Shown here: positions 1 through 11,997 of the stretch, piece by piece
Layout: each line of letters starts with the position of its first letter
Numbering within the stretch: position 1 is the first letter of the stretch
Source of the DNA: Mycoplasmataceae bacterium UBA3729
GTDB lineage: Bacteria > Bacillota_I > Bacilli_A > Mycoplasmatales > Mycoplasmoidaceae
Assembly (NCBI GenBank): GCA_002372615.1
Contig: DFHG01000008.1
Span: 36,894-100,893 of the forward strand
Reading direction: 5' to 3'
Length of the DNA: 64,000 bases
Made by a program: the position numbers and the translations under genes
Notes under the pieces: generated by a model
Databases searched by the model: none
What the model was told of the DNA's origin: nothing
What the model saw: only the letters and a program-made list of their open reading frames with translations

Positions 1-897
1 AATAAATGTCTTATAGGGGAATTTATTCCGCCTTCAAGCACATTGTTCATACTTTTTATTTCATTATTGTCAAGAAAATTAAACAATGTTCCACTTAAAA
101 GTAATTTTCCTAAATTAAATGCAGCAGATCTTAGTTTTGCATGGGTAAATCAAATTTCACCGGATTCTGGATTAAAACTTTTTTTAACTAATAAATTCAT
201 AATATTTGTCCTTTCAAATTTTGAATTTAGATTGTCAATTATTTGCATGTTCAATAGATTTAATTTTTAATAATTATTCTCTAGATAAACATAATAATTC
301 TTTTGACCAGCTTGTGTTTCGGGATTTAATGTTAGCTTTTTTCTAACATTCATTCAAACATGGAATAAGCATCTTTAGATTTTTATATTAAATCACATTG
401 ATTTAATCGTTTTAATTAATCCATTTTGTCCATCACAAACAACATATTCAGGTTCATTAAAGTTTTTAAGAAAATTTCTTCAATTATTTGATGATTCATA
501 ATCAACTAAACAAAAACCGATAACATATTTACCATTGCTTGCTATTAAATATGACTTCTTGTTAACTCTTAAACCATCATGATAGATAACAAGATGTCTA
601 TTTCTTGATTCAGGAATAAAAAATATTCTTATTTTTAAATATCTTAGTGTTTCTCCAAAATGCCAATCTATGATAACCATACTCAAATATTTTCTTTGAA
701 TGGGTAAGATATTCAAAGTATTTGAACAACCATAATTTGATTTTTTGTTTCTTTTTATGATTTTTACCAATTTTTAAGTAACTGTGGCAATGTGGGCAAT
801 ATCATTTTTGACTACCATTTTTGTATAACCCATATTTCTGCAATTTGTGACCACATTTTTGGCAATACCTATTGCCATTTCTTACTTTCTTTTCCAT
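1..897 (-). pseudogene. Broken IS1249-like (IS256-family) transposase
   Basis: Reading leftwards from an ATG at 897, an N-terminal zinc-ribbon-like part (CQKCGHKLQKYG, then CPHC) passes into KIKLWLFKYFEYL. After a frameshift the catalytic-region-like stretch NGKYVIGFCLVDYESSNNW appears, a second frameshift near 375 leads to RCLFHVWMNVRKKLTLNPET, and after a further break near 200-290 the C-terminal part ends in NNVLEGGINSPIRHY at the window edge. The order and the motifs FHV..NV...LTLNP.TQAG and N..EGGIN match my memory of IS1249-type transposases. At least three frame disruptions mean it is inactive as written. Terminal inverted repeats were not identified and the 3' end lies outside the window. 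Confidence 0.7.
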
Positions 898-971
898 TTT
901 TTTCAAAAAACCAACTTTTTTTGCAACATCATTCTATATTTTTGATTAATTGAGTTATAATTAATGTGTTT

Positions 972-3068
972 ATGAAATACAAATTATCAAAATTTTTATT
1001 ATTATTTAGTACAGTAATTCCAACAATGTGTACATTTACAACTATTTCTTCAAGTTGTACACAAAAAAAAGAGGATGATGATGATGATGACACCATTATC
1101 AATGATTATTTAACTTTAGAAGTTAAAGATGATTCATCTTTATGTTTCTGATGTAGTGATTTAATGAAACCATCTCAATCACCTAACTTGTATTATGCTT
1201 GCTATGATCCACAAACTAAAAATAAGCAATTAGTTTGAAGAAAAATAGAAAGAATGGAAATAGAAACAAATTTTCCAACTATTGATGATATTAGTTTAAA
1301 ATTAGAAAGTGGTAAAAAATATTTCTTACGTGGTGATAACTTAGATGGATGAGTAAAAGATAATTATGGAACATATACCCAATTTGGGAGTATAGCAATT
1401 AATGGTGGTGATGTAAGATTATCAGGATCAATAATGTCATTATTAGATAATGGAGAAGGTACAAAAAAATGACTCAATAATACATCGAAATGTTTTGATT
1501 CTTTATTTATATTTTCATCAGGTATAACAAAAATAGGTAACATTTTTTCTAATATTAATGAATTAGGTGATTCATGTTTTTCATCAATGTTTAATTATTG
1601 TACTAATTTAGTTGAAGTTTCAAAGGATTTATTGCCATGGGATACATTGGCACCTGATTGCTTTTCTTACATGTTTGCTGGTTGCACTTCTTTAACTACA
1701 GCACCTGATTTATCAGCAACAAATTTAATGGAAGGTTGTTATCAAGATATGTTTCATTCATGCCCACGTATAAATTCAATTAAACTTAATTATATGGGAA
1801 ATTATCAAGAAGATTATTTTAGAAATTGATTTGCCTCTACAAGTTACATTGGTACATTTTATTACAATGGTAATAGTAGTGCTAATGATTTTGGATTATA
1901 TAATTGAACAGTTAAAAAGTTTTTTAGTTTATATAATGGTTCAAATGTATTATTTGGTTCTTTAAAAAAATCAGGTTTAGATTATAATGATTGAAAACTT
2001 TTTTATCCTGATCAAAATTTTACTTTAAATGGATGAACACTAGATCATGATATTCCCGGTATTTCAGTTTATAATTCAGTTAATAATCAAGGTAGAGTTC
2101 TATGAAACAATTCATTAGATAAAACAATGTATGAATTTAAAGTTATTTTGCATATTCAATGCAATAATGAAAATTTAGATATTATAAGTAATAAGATTGT
2201 TTTATGTTTATTTGATGATTCTACACTTCCTAGTGATATGAATGTTAGATGAGTAGGTCATAGAGGAACACCATCTGAATATTTTGAGTCTTCAATAGAA
2301 AGTTTTGAATGTGCTGGGAATGATCCAAAATATGATGGAATTGAAACAGACATTCATATTACAGCAGACAATAAAATAGTTTGTGTACATGATTCATGTT
2401 GTTTTTGAAATGATAGTAGAACTGAAAATGATAAAAATACAAAAATAGAGAGTCTTACATATGCTGAAGTAAGAAATAAATGATTAATTAATGGCTTGTC
2501 TGAATATCCTTATGATTGTCGAACTCACCAATATATCCCTCCTTTGCTTAGTGAATATTTAAATATTTGTTACAAATATAATAAAACAGCTGTAATTGAA
2601 ATCAAAAACGATTATAAGTGAGGTGACGATCAATCTGATTGAAAACCAGAAAAATTGGATGTTTTTTGAAATGAATTAACACCATGAATTAGAATAGGTT
2701 TAAAGTTTAATATTATAAGTTTTGATAATTTAACCTTAAAATATTTGATTGATACATATCAACTTACTCCAGATTTCTTTCAAATGTTGATAAATGGTTA
2801 TGCTGATCCTAGTCATGATATTCATAATGATTTACAATACTTTTTAGATAACAACTTTAGTATTGATTGTACTGATTGACAAATAAGTGAAGTAGGTGGT
2901 GGTAATTTTAATCCTAGTAAAGCTAAAAGCTGAATAAATGCTTTTCATGCTAAAGGCTTGAAAGTTAATATATATACAATTAATAGTTTGTCAAGAGCTC
3001 AACAATTAATTAATTGTGGTGTTGATTATGTATCCTCTAATTATCGATATGATCGATGTCCAAAATAA
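972..3068 (+). CDS. Lipoprotein with BspA-like repeats and C-terminal GDPD domain
   Basis: A 698-aa lipoprotein when TGA is Trp. The first 30 residues form a signal peptide ending in the lipobox ISSSC, followed by a KKEDDDDDD linker. Residues about 170-280 carry BspA-like units of the CF..MF..CT.L type. The last ~270 residues are a glycerophosphodiester phosphodiesterase (GDPD/GlpQ) domain: HRGTP at about residue 430, then GIETDIHI, VCVHD, a later IEIKND strand and terminal VDYVSSN. GDPD enzymes release glycerol-3-phosphate from deacylated phospholipids; here the enzyme would be surface-tethered. ATG 972 is preferred to the upstream in-frame GTG at 966 because it begins a standard signal peptide. 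A related lipoprotein follows after 72 nt. Confidence 0.83.
1076..1091 (+). repeat. GAT trinucleotide run encoding poly-Asp
   Basis: A short run of GAT repeats just after the lipobox cysteine encodes six aspartates. Length changes would be in frame and would only alter the linker. Confidence 0.6.
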
Positions 3069-3140
3069 TAAAATTTTAAATTTGTATATTTTGTTGATAC
3101 AATAATGTATATTTGTATATTCATAGTTAAAGGAGTAAAA

Positions 3141-4352
3141 ATGTTATTAAAAAAATCAAAATTATTAAAATTATTTTCATGTTTCACATTAGGTTTTGGT
3201 ATATGTGGATTAGTTTCACCTGCCATCACTAGTTGTAATAAAAAAAATAAAGAAGATGATGAAATAACTATTAAATTAAATAAAACTGATATTAATTTGA
3301 GCACAACAGATTCAACAAATAATTCATTTCAGTTAATTCCTGCTATTACACCTATAGATAAGGCTGATTTACCTGTAACTTGAACTTCAGCAAATCCAGC
3401 AATAGCCACTGTTAATGCTGGACTTGTAGTAGCTGCAAAACCTGGTAAAACAAAGGTTACTGCATCTATTGGTAAAAAATCTGCTAGTTGTAATGTTACT
3501 GTAGTTCAAACTGATACAAATAATTATTTAGTTTTAGATGTTGTTGAAGATTCGGCAATGTGTTTTTGGTGTGACCTATCATATGCAACTGTTTCTCCTA
3601 ATTTATCTTATATAGATTATGATGATTATGTTTCTGGTAAAACAAATTGGACTAATCTAAATAGAATTGATTTACCAAATAGTAAACCCTCTAAGGTAAA
3701 TATATCTTTAGAATTAATACATGGTAAAAAATATTTATTGCGTGGTGATAATTTAAATGGATGATTACAATATAATTCATTAGCTAATCAATATACACAA
3801 GGTGGGAATATTGCGTTCTTAGATGGTGATGTAAAATTATATGGATCAATAATGTCATTGCTTGATAATGGAAGAGGTATAAAAGCTTCACTTGCTGATA
3901 CTAATCGTTGTTTTAGTTCATTATTTAGATATTCAACAGGTATAACTAGAGTTGATGAAATATTTTCAAGTGTTAATCAATTAGGTAATGGATGTTTTAG
4001 AACAATGTTTGATAGTTGTACTAATTTAAGTGAAGTTAAAACTAATTTGTTACCATGAGTTGATTTAACAGAAGAATGTTTTTATCATATGTTTTATGGT
4101 TGCTCATCACTAACAACAGCACCTGATTTACCAGGTGTAAATTTAGTAAAAAATTGTTATCGAGATATGTTTAATAAATGTGGTGTATTGAATTCTATTA
4201 AATTAAATAATTACATGGGTGGTTATAATAACGATTATTTCCAAAATTGAGCAGATGATGTAGCAACGAATGGTACACTTTATTATAAAGGTAGTTCTAC
4301 AGCTCAAGATTTTAAATTACCATCAGGATGACGTGTTGTAATTAATTCTTAG
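3141..4352 (+). CDS. Lipoprotein with Big_2-like Ig domain and BspA-like repeats
   Basis: 403 aa. The signal peptide ends in the lipobox AITSC at about residue 31. Residues about 40-120 look like a bacterial Ig-like (Big_2) domain: IKLNKTDINL, then VTWTSANPAIATVN and AAKPGKTKVTAS. The rest parallels the upstream gene: KYLLRGDNLNGW, GSIMSLLDNG, repeats of the CF..MF..C..L type and a C-terminal NGTLYYKGSS segment. It is probably a surface adhesin or matrix-binding protein, but no ligand can be predicted. ATG 3141 follows an AAAGGAG Shine-Dalgarno sequence at 3129-3135; the in-frame ATG at 3105 is not needed. The gene is probably a diverged duplicate of its neighbour, with the GDPD part replaced by an Ig domain at the other end. 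Confidence 0.8.
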
Positions 4353-4450
4353 TTTATAATTTAAGAAAATATAAGCAAAGCATCATGAATCAAAATAATT
4401 TATAAATGTCATATATATATAAGTTAATTAATCTAAATTTTTGAGAGGGA

Positions 4451-4483
4451 AAATCTTCTAGTCTTTTGATTAGAAGATTTTTT
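4451..4483 (+). terminator. Rho-independent terminator after the lipoprotein pair
   Basis: A perfect 10-bp stem (AAATCTTCTA with TAGAAGATTT), a 10-nt loop and a following T-run. It lies about 100 nt after the 4352 stop. Confidence 0.75.
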
Positions 4484-4564
4484 GTTTAATTTGTGAAAAT
4501 TAAACAATATTTAAATAATAATCGTCCTGTTAATACAACTAAAAATAACAAAACATATATAAAC

Positions 4565-5136
4565 ATGAATCAAAAAAATGATGAATGTTATACGTGAAAA
4601 GTTGAAAGTGATAGATTAGTTAATTATTTAATAAGGAAAAAAATTGTTTCTAAAAAGGCGAAAATTTGATTACCATTCAACGACTATAAAAGTGCCATAT
4701 ATTTTTTACTTTTAGAAAATAGATACAAAAACTTGATTACTACAGATGATGATTTCTACAAACTTGCTAATAATATTGAGTATGATATTATTATTTCCAA
4801 CCCTCCATTTCACAATCAATCTAAATATTTACAAAATTACTAGAATTAAATAAACCTTTTATTTTATTACAAACAATAATGTTTTTTAATAATGGAACAT
4901 GCATAAAAATGTTGATAAAATATGGGGCAAAATTTGGTGCTCTATGTCCTAATAAAAGAATGGGTTTTGAGAGAAATATTGGATTTTTATGTCCAAATAA
5001 AAATATGGGATTCATTACAAATGGTAAGAAGTATGAATACACTTCTGCATTTTATTCATTTTGATTGTGTTTTAAAACAAAAGTAATATGATTTGTAAAT
5101 ATCGAAATTGAAAGTGATAAAAAAACATGAAATTAA
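4565..5136 (+). pseudogene. Adenine-specific DNA methyltransferase remnant
   Basis: The first part (4565-4843) ends in IEYDIIISNPPFHNQS, carrying the NPPF motif of N6-adenine methyltransferases, then stops at TAG 4841. In the next frame the sequence continues sensibly as LLELNKPFILLQTIMFF and runs to TAA 5134-5136 through NKNMGFITNGKKYEYTSAFYSFW. One indel near 4835 therefore separates the halves. The N-terminal SAM-binding motif I is not visible, so the gene is also truncated. Nearest intact neighbours are unrelated, which suggests decayed mobile or restriction-modification DNA. Confidence 0.55.
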
Positions 5137-5607
5137 AACTTAATACATTTAATAAAATCATAGGTATGGAATTTAGAGTTAATAATATAGTTAAATTTTA
5201 TGCTAATATTGCTGTCTGATTCGTTGAAACAGCAGAAGATGCAAGGAAAAATGGGTTTTCACACATTTTTTATTTAAAAATTTAATTAAAATATCAACAT
5301 TTTTTTCATCAATATGTTTGAATTCGTAATTATTGATCAATGTTTTAATGTTTACTTTATCAATATATTTTCCTGACCAATATAATTATCAAAGTAAAGT
5401 GATCTTAATAAATGAGATGGTTTTAGTTTGTGAGGGCACGTATTATCACATATAGCTCATGACATAATAAACATTTTTTACTAAATTTTTGTACATGTTT
5501 TCACTTAATGACTTATTTAATTTAATGTTTTTTATATTATGAAATTATTATAAATATGATTTTTATAATATTTGGTAAAACAAAATTAATTAATTTGACA
5601 GAAATGA
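5137..5607. other. Decayed intergenic stretch with short ORF fragments
   Basis: No intact gene. On the plus strand 5127-5285 could encode a 52-aa peptide starting MKLKLNTFNKIIG. On the minus strand, pieces such as CPHKLKPSHLLRSLYFDN and KTLINNYEFKHIDEKN lie in different frames separated by stops, which looks like a broken gene of unknown family. The function was not recognised. Confidence 0.35.
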
Positions 5608-6270
5608 TTAATAATTTATTAATAATTCATCAACATCAATTCCTAATTTTTGTTTAATTAATTTTTTAAAATAATATCTAAATTTCCTAATAATTAATGT
5701 TACATTTCGGTATGATAATTTTAATTTAACAGCAATATCACTAATTTGTCAACCATTCGCAGATAATAAATAAATTGTTTTTTGAGTTTTATTTTTAATA
5801 CTATTAACAGTTTTATAAAATAATTGAATTATATACTTTGTATATATTTTATTTTGTATACTAATTTCACTAACAACATTAATTTTATTGTTAACTAGAA
5901 TTGAATTATTATTAGTTTCATCATTGTTATTAATTAATGAAAAAGACAATTCGGTTTTATTTATACCAGATTTTCCAAAGAATAATGATTGTAGTAAATA
6001 TGTTTTACAAATAGTATGAATTGCTTGATCAAAACTACAATTATTATTGGTAATATCATATATATAAATCGATTTAATTATTCCTTCAAGGGCAATTTGC
6101 ATTAATTCTCCTTTTGATAAATCTCATGTTTTAGCATATTTACTTCTAAATATGTAAAAAAGATAATTGAAAATTTTTTTGATATATAAATCAATAATTA
6201 TTTTCTTACCATCAATTAAATTAGCAAATTTAATTAAATACAAAAGTTCATTTTGTGTAGTTTGTTCCAT
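5608..6270 (-). CDS. Putative alternative sigma factor (SigH/ECF-like)
   Basis: 220 aa. The C-terminal ~60 residues read KTIYLLSANGWQISDIAVKL and continue into a second helix with KLSYRNVTLIIRKFRYYF, a helix-turn-helix arrangement like sigma region 4. The N-terminal part (LIKFANLIDGKKIIIDLYIK and WDLSKGELMQIALEG) could correspond to a region-2-like helical bundle. The overall size suits small sigma-70-family factors; mycoplasmas of the pneumoniae group carry one distant SigH-like protein (MG428 type) linked to recombination gene control. The assignment rests on the C-terminal HTH pattern and size only. It lies 50 nt downstream of pgi on the same strand. A phage-type transcription regulator is an alternative. 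Confidence 0.5.
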
Positions 6271-6320
6271 AGTATTGAAACATTATAAACAAAATTATTA
6301 AATAGATTTCCTGTTTTTTT

Positions 6321-7607
6321 CTATTTTTTTCCTAAAAGAGTAAACATTTCTTTTTTATATTGTTCAACGCCAGGTTGATCAAAAGGATTAACTTTTAATA
6401 AATATGAACTCATCATAGCAGCCTTTGCCAATCAAATAAATAAATATCCATAATCAAAAGCACTATTCGATTTACTAATATGAATAATAAAATTATTCAC
6501 ATTACCATTTTTTATATGTGCATTTAATGTGCCCATAAATGCATTTTGAGTAATTGAAGATAAGGTTTTATTATTTAAATATTTTATTCCATCATCACTA
6601 TCATTTATTTTTAATTTAATATCATTTGCATATGAATCAATGAATAAAGTTGTTTCAAAGAAGTTTCTGCTACCATCTTGTAGATATTGACCTAATGAAT
6701 GTAAATCTGTTGTAAATAAACTATAAGTTGGATATAGTCCATGTTTATTTTTTCCTTCACTTTCACCAAATAATTGTTGTCATTGTGAACCAATCATGAG
6801 TAAGTAAGGATCATAAACTATAAAATTTTCAAGTTGCATTTTTTTATTTGTGTGTAAATAATGACGGTAACAAGCATACAAATATGCAGAATTTTGTATT
6901 AATTTTGAAGTTTTTAAATCATTTAATGCTTGTTTACATCCTTGCATTATTTTACATATATCAATTCCTGCGACTGCCATGGGAAATAATCCAACTGGAG
7001 TTAATGTGGAATATCTACCACCAATATTTGATGGGATATAAAACATTTTGTATCCTTTAGCAGAAGCAAAATCATGCAATGTACCTTTATGTGCATCGGT
7101 AATAGCAACAATTAATTTTTTTGCTTTATTAACACTAACAATTTCTTCTAATCTTTTTCTAAAAATTCTAAAAGATACAGCTGGTTCAAGTGTGGTACCA
7201 GATTTACTTATAATGATGATACCAAATTTTTGATTACCAAGTTTTCTTAAAATAGCATTAATATAACTTGTATTTATGTTATGAACATAAATCATGTTGA
7301 TTTTCGTTAAATCGTTAAGTACCATATCAATTGCTGCTTTAATACCAATATAACTACCACCAATACCAATAACAAGAATATTTTTGATTTTCATTTCATT
7401 TCATTCTTTGGCTTTATTGATAATATCTTTTAATTCATTTTGGTGATAATATGTATCCATATGCAACCAGCCTGTCATATTAACACCAACAGCCTTGTTT
7501 GTATTGATTTTATTATCAATTTTATTTATTGTATTTTGGTATTTCTTAATAATTGCACTTTCATTTAAAGATTTATTAGTTGTACATTTTGTTTCAAATT
7601 TAATCAT
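6321..7607 (-). CDS. pgi: Glucose-6-phosphate isomerase
   Basis: 428 aa, normal for short bacterial Pgi. It interconverts glucose-6-phosphate and fructose-6-phosphate in cytoplasmic glycolysis. Visible motifs are the phosphosugar-binding SIS segment ILVIGIGGSYIGIKAA, IIISKSGTTLEPAVSFRIF, and the Pgi signature GGRYSTLTPVGLFP. The C-terminal part (FDQPGVEQYKKEMF) matches the family. Two internal TGA codons are Trp. It lies 18 nt after ung and probably belongs to the long minus-strand transcript from rpsF. Confidence 0.95.
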
Positions 7608-7625
7608 AAAAAATATTTTATATTT

Positions 7626-8282
7626 TTATCAAGAAATAACTTTAATATTTTTTGATTTCAAATAATTATTTGTTTTTGAAAATGGTTTTGATCCAAAAAA
7701 TCCACAATGAGCACTTAATGGTGATGGATGGGAAGAGAAAATTACTAAATTATTATTTTGATTAATTAATTTGATTTTACTTTTTGCTCAATTGCCTCAT
7801 AAAATATAGACAATATTTTTATATTTTTGCAATTCTTTAATCACCTCATCAGTAATTTTTTCTCATTGCAAATAATAATGTGAACCCGGATGGTTATATT
7901 CTACAGTCAATATTGAATTCAATAATAAAACTCCTTGTTGTGCTCATGAAGATAAATTACCATTTGTTCTTACAATATTTAAATCATTTTTTAATTCAGT
8001 GAAAATATTTTTTAATGATTTAGGTAATGGACACTCTTCATTTACACTAAATGCTAATCCATTAGCTTGATTCATTTTATAGTATGGATCTTGCCCAATA
8101 ATAACCACTTTTGTATCTTCAATATTAAAATAATTAAAACAACGAAATATTTCTTCCTTTTTAGGGAAAATTATTTTATGTTCATATAATTTGCTAACTT
8201 GATTTAAAATATGATCAACAATATTTTTAATTTGAATTTTATTAAAAAAATATTTTCAATTAGTTTTTAAATTAATTTCCAT
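7626..8282 (-). CDS. ung: Uracil-DNA glycosylase
   Basis: 218 aa, typical Ung length. It removes uracil from DNA in base-excision repair. The catalytic water-activating motif GQDPYYKMNQANGLAFSV is present, as are the LLLNSILTVE segment and the C-terminal HPSPLSAHCGFFGSKPFS loop with its catalytic His. It starts at ATG 8282, 3 nt after the stop of the upstream lipoprotein gene. Confidence 0.95.
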
Positions 8283-8285
8283 TTA

Positions 8286-10115
8286 TTATTGAATTGGTTT
8301 TAATATATCATGTGAATTAATAGTTAAATTGCTTCCATTATTAAAGAAAGTTGGATCATTTAAATACATCCATTTATAAATAAAATATTTATCATTTTTG
8401 AATGCATCATATGTAGTTGCATACATTTGTTTTTCTTTGGCAGGAAAAGCATCATATTTTGCTAAATCTAAAATCAAATTAGAAAATCTTTTATATAGCT
8501 TACTTGATTCAGAAAAATCAAAAACATATCTTGAGAATGCTGTTGTGATATCTTCTTTTCCTTTTTTATATACATTAGTTTGTTTGTATGAATCAGCAAA
8601 AAAAGCAAAATAAGCTGGAAAGACTGCACTGAAACCAGAAAAATATGGAATTTTTGTTTTAAAATATAATATTTGGTTACCATCATTTTTAAATGAAAAT
8701 TCAATGTTTAATAAAGAATAATTAGCTAAAGCAATAAAATCCCCAAAATGTATTTGGTTATTATTAATTCATTGCAAAATTGTTGGATCAAATTTATTTT
8801 TTGTTTTAGTATCTTCAGTATCATATCAATCATCATAGTTTGGTTGTGTATTATTTCTAGATGAATCATCACCAGTTACTTGTTGATAACTTAAATGTTC
8901 AATTTTAGGCTCAGAATTTGTTTTATCTTTGAATGTACTCCAATGATTTGTTTTTTTAATGGCTTTATTAATTTTTTCAATTTCATCTGGTTTAGATAAT
9001 CAATCAGAAAAAAATAAAGATGATGTGTTTTTTAATGGATTATAAAAAGCATTAGTTACATTATTTAAATGAATTAATGTAGGAACATTTGCAACGGAAA
9101 TAACATCAGTTCGTTCATCATTATTAAATGTATAAACACAATATGGTGACATATTTTCACTAGCGTTTCAATCGAATTTTTTATTATTTTCATTATAAGT
9201 GTATTTGCCTACAAATGATTCATTTGTAGGAATTATGTAAGATTTATTTTTGTTATATTCATTTCCTATACTAAATGATTTTTCTCTTAAATCATAAACT
9301 GTATTTAAAAGAATGAATGGGCAATTTATTAATTTATTATTAGTATTAATTCCACAATTTAATATATCTCAGTCAATAGAGTAAGGACCAAATTTGTAAG
9401 CAGATTTTCCATCACTAATTAAGTTAGCTGCAGAATATGAATAGCGATACAAATCTAAGTTATCTTCATTTGAAGAATGGATAAACCCATTCTCATTGTT
9501 AGTGTACATAATTGAAAGTCTTTTATTAATTTCGTCATTATTTTTAAGTCCAATAATTTTATTTTGATTATTAAGCATGCAATTCAATGTTGTTATTAAA
9601 TTACTACTAACAGAATTGACTGCATTAATGGCAATAGAATTAAATAAATTTTCATAAGATGATAAATTACCTATTGATGCTGCATTATCAGAATAAGTTA
9701 ATTTTTTATCATTATAATCTAATCATTTTTTATTAATCAAATCACTTTCATTTATAACTCATGGATGATTAGCATCACCATTACTATCTCATTGATAATT
9801 ATTAAATCCTGTATAACCGACCATTCTGCTTATAGTAGGATTAAATTTATTATCAAATGCAGATTTATAGATATATGAATTGGGCATGAATTTTACTATG
9901 TTTGTTTCATTTATAGCTATATTATTTTTATTTCTTGCATATTGTAAAAAAGGATCATTGATAACAACATTATTATTAAATGGTGATTTAGATCATACAG
10001 GAATAAAATATTGTGAAATGGTTGAACAACTTGTTAAAGTAGCATTTGGTAAAAGTGCTATGCTATAAGGGATTGTAATTGTCACTATTTTAAGTATTTT
10101 TTTATTTTTTAGCAT
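8286..10115 (-). CDS. Large lipoprotein of unknown function
   Basis: 609 aa. The signal peptide (MLKNKKILKIVTITI...) ends in TLTSCS, a plausible lipobox at about residue 30. The mature part is rich in Asn, Tyr, Phe and Trp, with no domain I recognise. The start at 10115 is supported by an AGGAG Shine-Dalgarno that is the last codons of dnaB (GAA GAG GAG TAA), so the two are translationally linked. Placement between dnaB and ung looks like insertion of a surface gene into a housekeeping operon. Confidence 0.75.
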
Positions 10116-10121
10116 TGTAAA

Positions 10122-11549
10122 TTACTCCTCTTTATTATAGTTACTTGTATCAGGAATAAATTGGCCAAATGTTTTGTTAAAAATTAAGTTAATTTCACCT
10201 GTTGAACCATTTCTATTTTTTTCAATAATATAAGTAATAGGCTGAAGGATGTAAGGTATTTTAGTTTTACTATCTTGGTTGTTTTGAGTATTTTGGTTTT
10301 TTATATATAAAAATGTAACTAAATCAGCATCTTGTTCTATAGAACCAGATTCACGAAGATCAGATAAAATTGGTCGAGCATTTTCATCATTTGATTTTTT
10401 TCTTTCCTCAATTTTACGTGATAATTGTGCAAGAGCAATTAATGGAGTATTAATATTTCTAGATATTAATTTAAGCATTCGCGAAATATTAGATACTTCT
10501 TGTTGCCTATTAGTTATGTAAAATTTTTCATTTACACCTTTAATTAATTGTAAATAATCTACAATTACTAATCTTACATCATTATCAGCTGCAATTTGTT
10601 TTAATTTTGCTTGAATATCAAATACTGACAAATCACTTCTATCATCAATAATAATAGGTAATGATGAAATTTCATCATATTCTTGTTCTATAGTTTCATT
10701 GTTATCATCAGTTAATCTACCATTTTTAATGGATGATAAATCAATTGAACATTCGCAAGACATCATTCTTTGCATAATTTGATTTTTGCTCATTTCAATT
10801 GAAAACATTACTACTACTCCTTTTTTACCAGATTTGTTGGTATTATCTTCTTTAATTCTTTTAGCAGCATTAAGTGCAAAATTAATTGCTAAAGCAGTTT
10901 TTCCTGTACCTGGACGAGCAGCAAGAATGATTAATTCACCTCTTTGAAAACCATCAGTATATTTATTAATTAATGGGAAGCCTGAGTCTGTTCCTGTCAA
11001 ATCATATGTTTTTCTATTAGTTAATTTTGATAAATTTTTATAAAACTCATCAGCAACTTCTTTAATTCATGTGATTTTGTCATCTTTTTTAGAATTAAGA
11101 ATTGAAGTAAATTCAGAAATTCAATTTTCTGTTTTTTCTTTAAATTTTGTGTAATCTAAACCATCATTGATTATTTTTTGAGCAAAATCATCTGCTTGGC
11201 GTTTAATTGAAGCATTTTTAACAAAATCAATGTACGAATCAAGTTTGACTGAATCTGTATAAATGGAACTTAATGTAAGAATTTGTTGGTTGTAATTAGG
11301 AAAATTTTTAACGATTTCATTATTATTCTTAATATATTCAATAACACTTAATGCTTCTACTAATTTACCTTGACGATAAATATTTTTAATTACATCAAAA
11401 AGCATGCAATGAAATTCATTATAAAAGTCAATATTTTGTAATTTACTTAAAACTTCATCTATCACTGTAGGTTCATTTAACATAGAACTCAAGATATAAC
11501 TTTCAAATTCATAAAGTGAATTAATATCAAGATTTTTATTCTTCTTCAT
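10122..11549 (-). CDS. dnaB: Replicative DNA helicase DnaB
   Basis: 475 aa. The hexameric helicase unwinds DNA ahead of the replisome. The N-terminal primase-interacting domain (about 1-140) contains LNEPTVIDEVL. The RecA-like domain has Walker A ARPGTGKTALAINFAL, the SIEMSKNQIMQRMM region, Walker B VRLVIVDYLQLI, and ISRMLKLISRNINTPLIALA followed by LSDLRESGSIEQDADLVTFL. Five TGA-encoded Trp codons keep the frame open. The start overlaps rplI by 14 nt, as in the conserved rpsF-ssb-rpsR-rplI-dnaB block. Confidence 0.96.
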
Positions 11550-11988
11550 TATTTTCCCTTACAATTATATGTAGATCTGCTTTTACTTGTTGATGTAGGT
11601 TTAGTGTTATGTGGAAATTTCCTATTTTTAATGGTTCAAAATCTTTAGGAAAAAAATATTTTTCAACATTAATTTCTTTTTCTATTAATGATGAAATAAT
11701 TTGTTTTTGTGAAATTGAACCAAACACATTTCCTTGATTGCTTTTTAATGTATATTCAAGTTTTATTGATTCAATCTTTTCTTTTAATTTTTCTGCCAAT
11801 TTTAAATCAATAGCATTTTGTTTTTCAATTTGAATTAAATCTTTATTTAAATGTTTAATTGCTTCTTCTGTTGCTAAAACTGCTAATTTTTGTTTTGACA
11901 AAAAATTTTGAAAGTAACCATCATTTACTTTAACAATAGTATTTTTTTTACCAAGATTTTTTACATCTTTAAGTAGAATAACTTTCAT
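11536..11988 (-). CDS. rplI: 50S ribosomal protein L9
   Basis: 150 aa. The N-terminal L9 signature is MKVILLKDVKNLGKKNTIVK followed by VNDGYFQNFL. A long central helix (residues about 40-75) joins it to the C-terminal domain. It binds 23S rRNA near the L1 stalk base. It overlaps the dnaB start and follows rpsR after 9 nt. Confidence 0.96.
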   Translation of the reverse strand: MKVILLKDVKNLGKKNTIVKVNDGYFQNFLSKQKLAVLATEEAIKHLNKDLIQIEKQNAIDLKLAEKLKEKIESIKLEYTLKSNQGNVFGSISQKQIISSLIEKEINVEKYFFPKDFEPLKIGNFHITLNLHQQVKADLHIIVRENNEEE

Positions 11989-11997
11989 TAAATTTCC

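Noticed and set aside
43..270. Plus-strand 75-aa ORF
   Set aside because: It is antisense to the recognisable transposase C-terminal fragment; composition is that of a shadow frame.
3041..3304. Minus-strand 87-aa ORF across the two lipoprotein genes
   Set aside because: Antisense to the end of one and the signal peptide of the next, both well supported.
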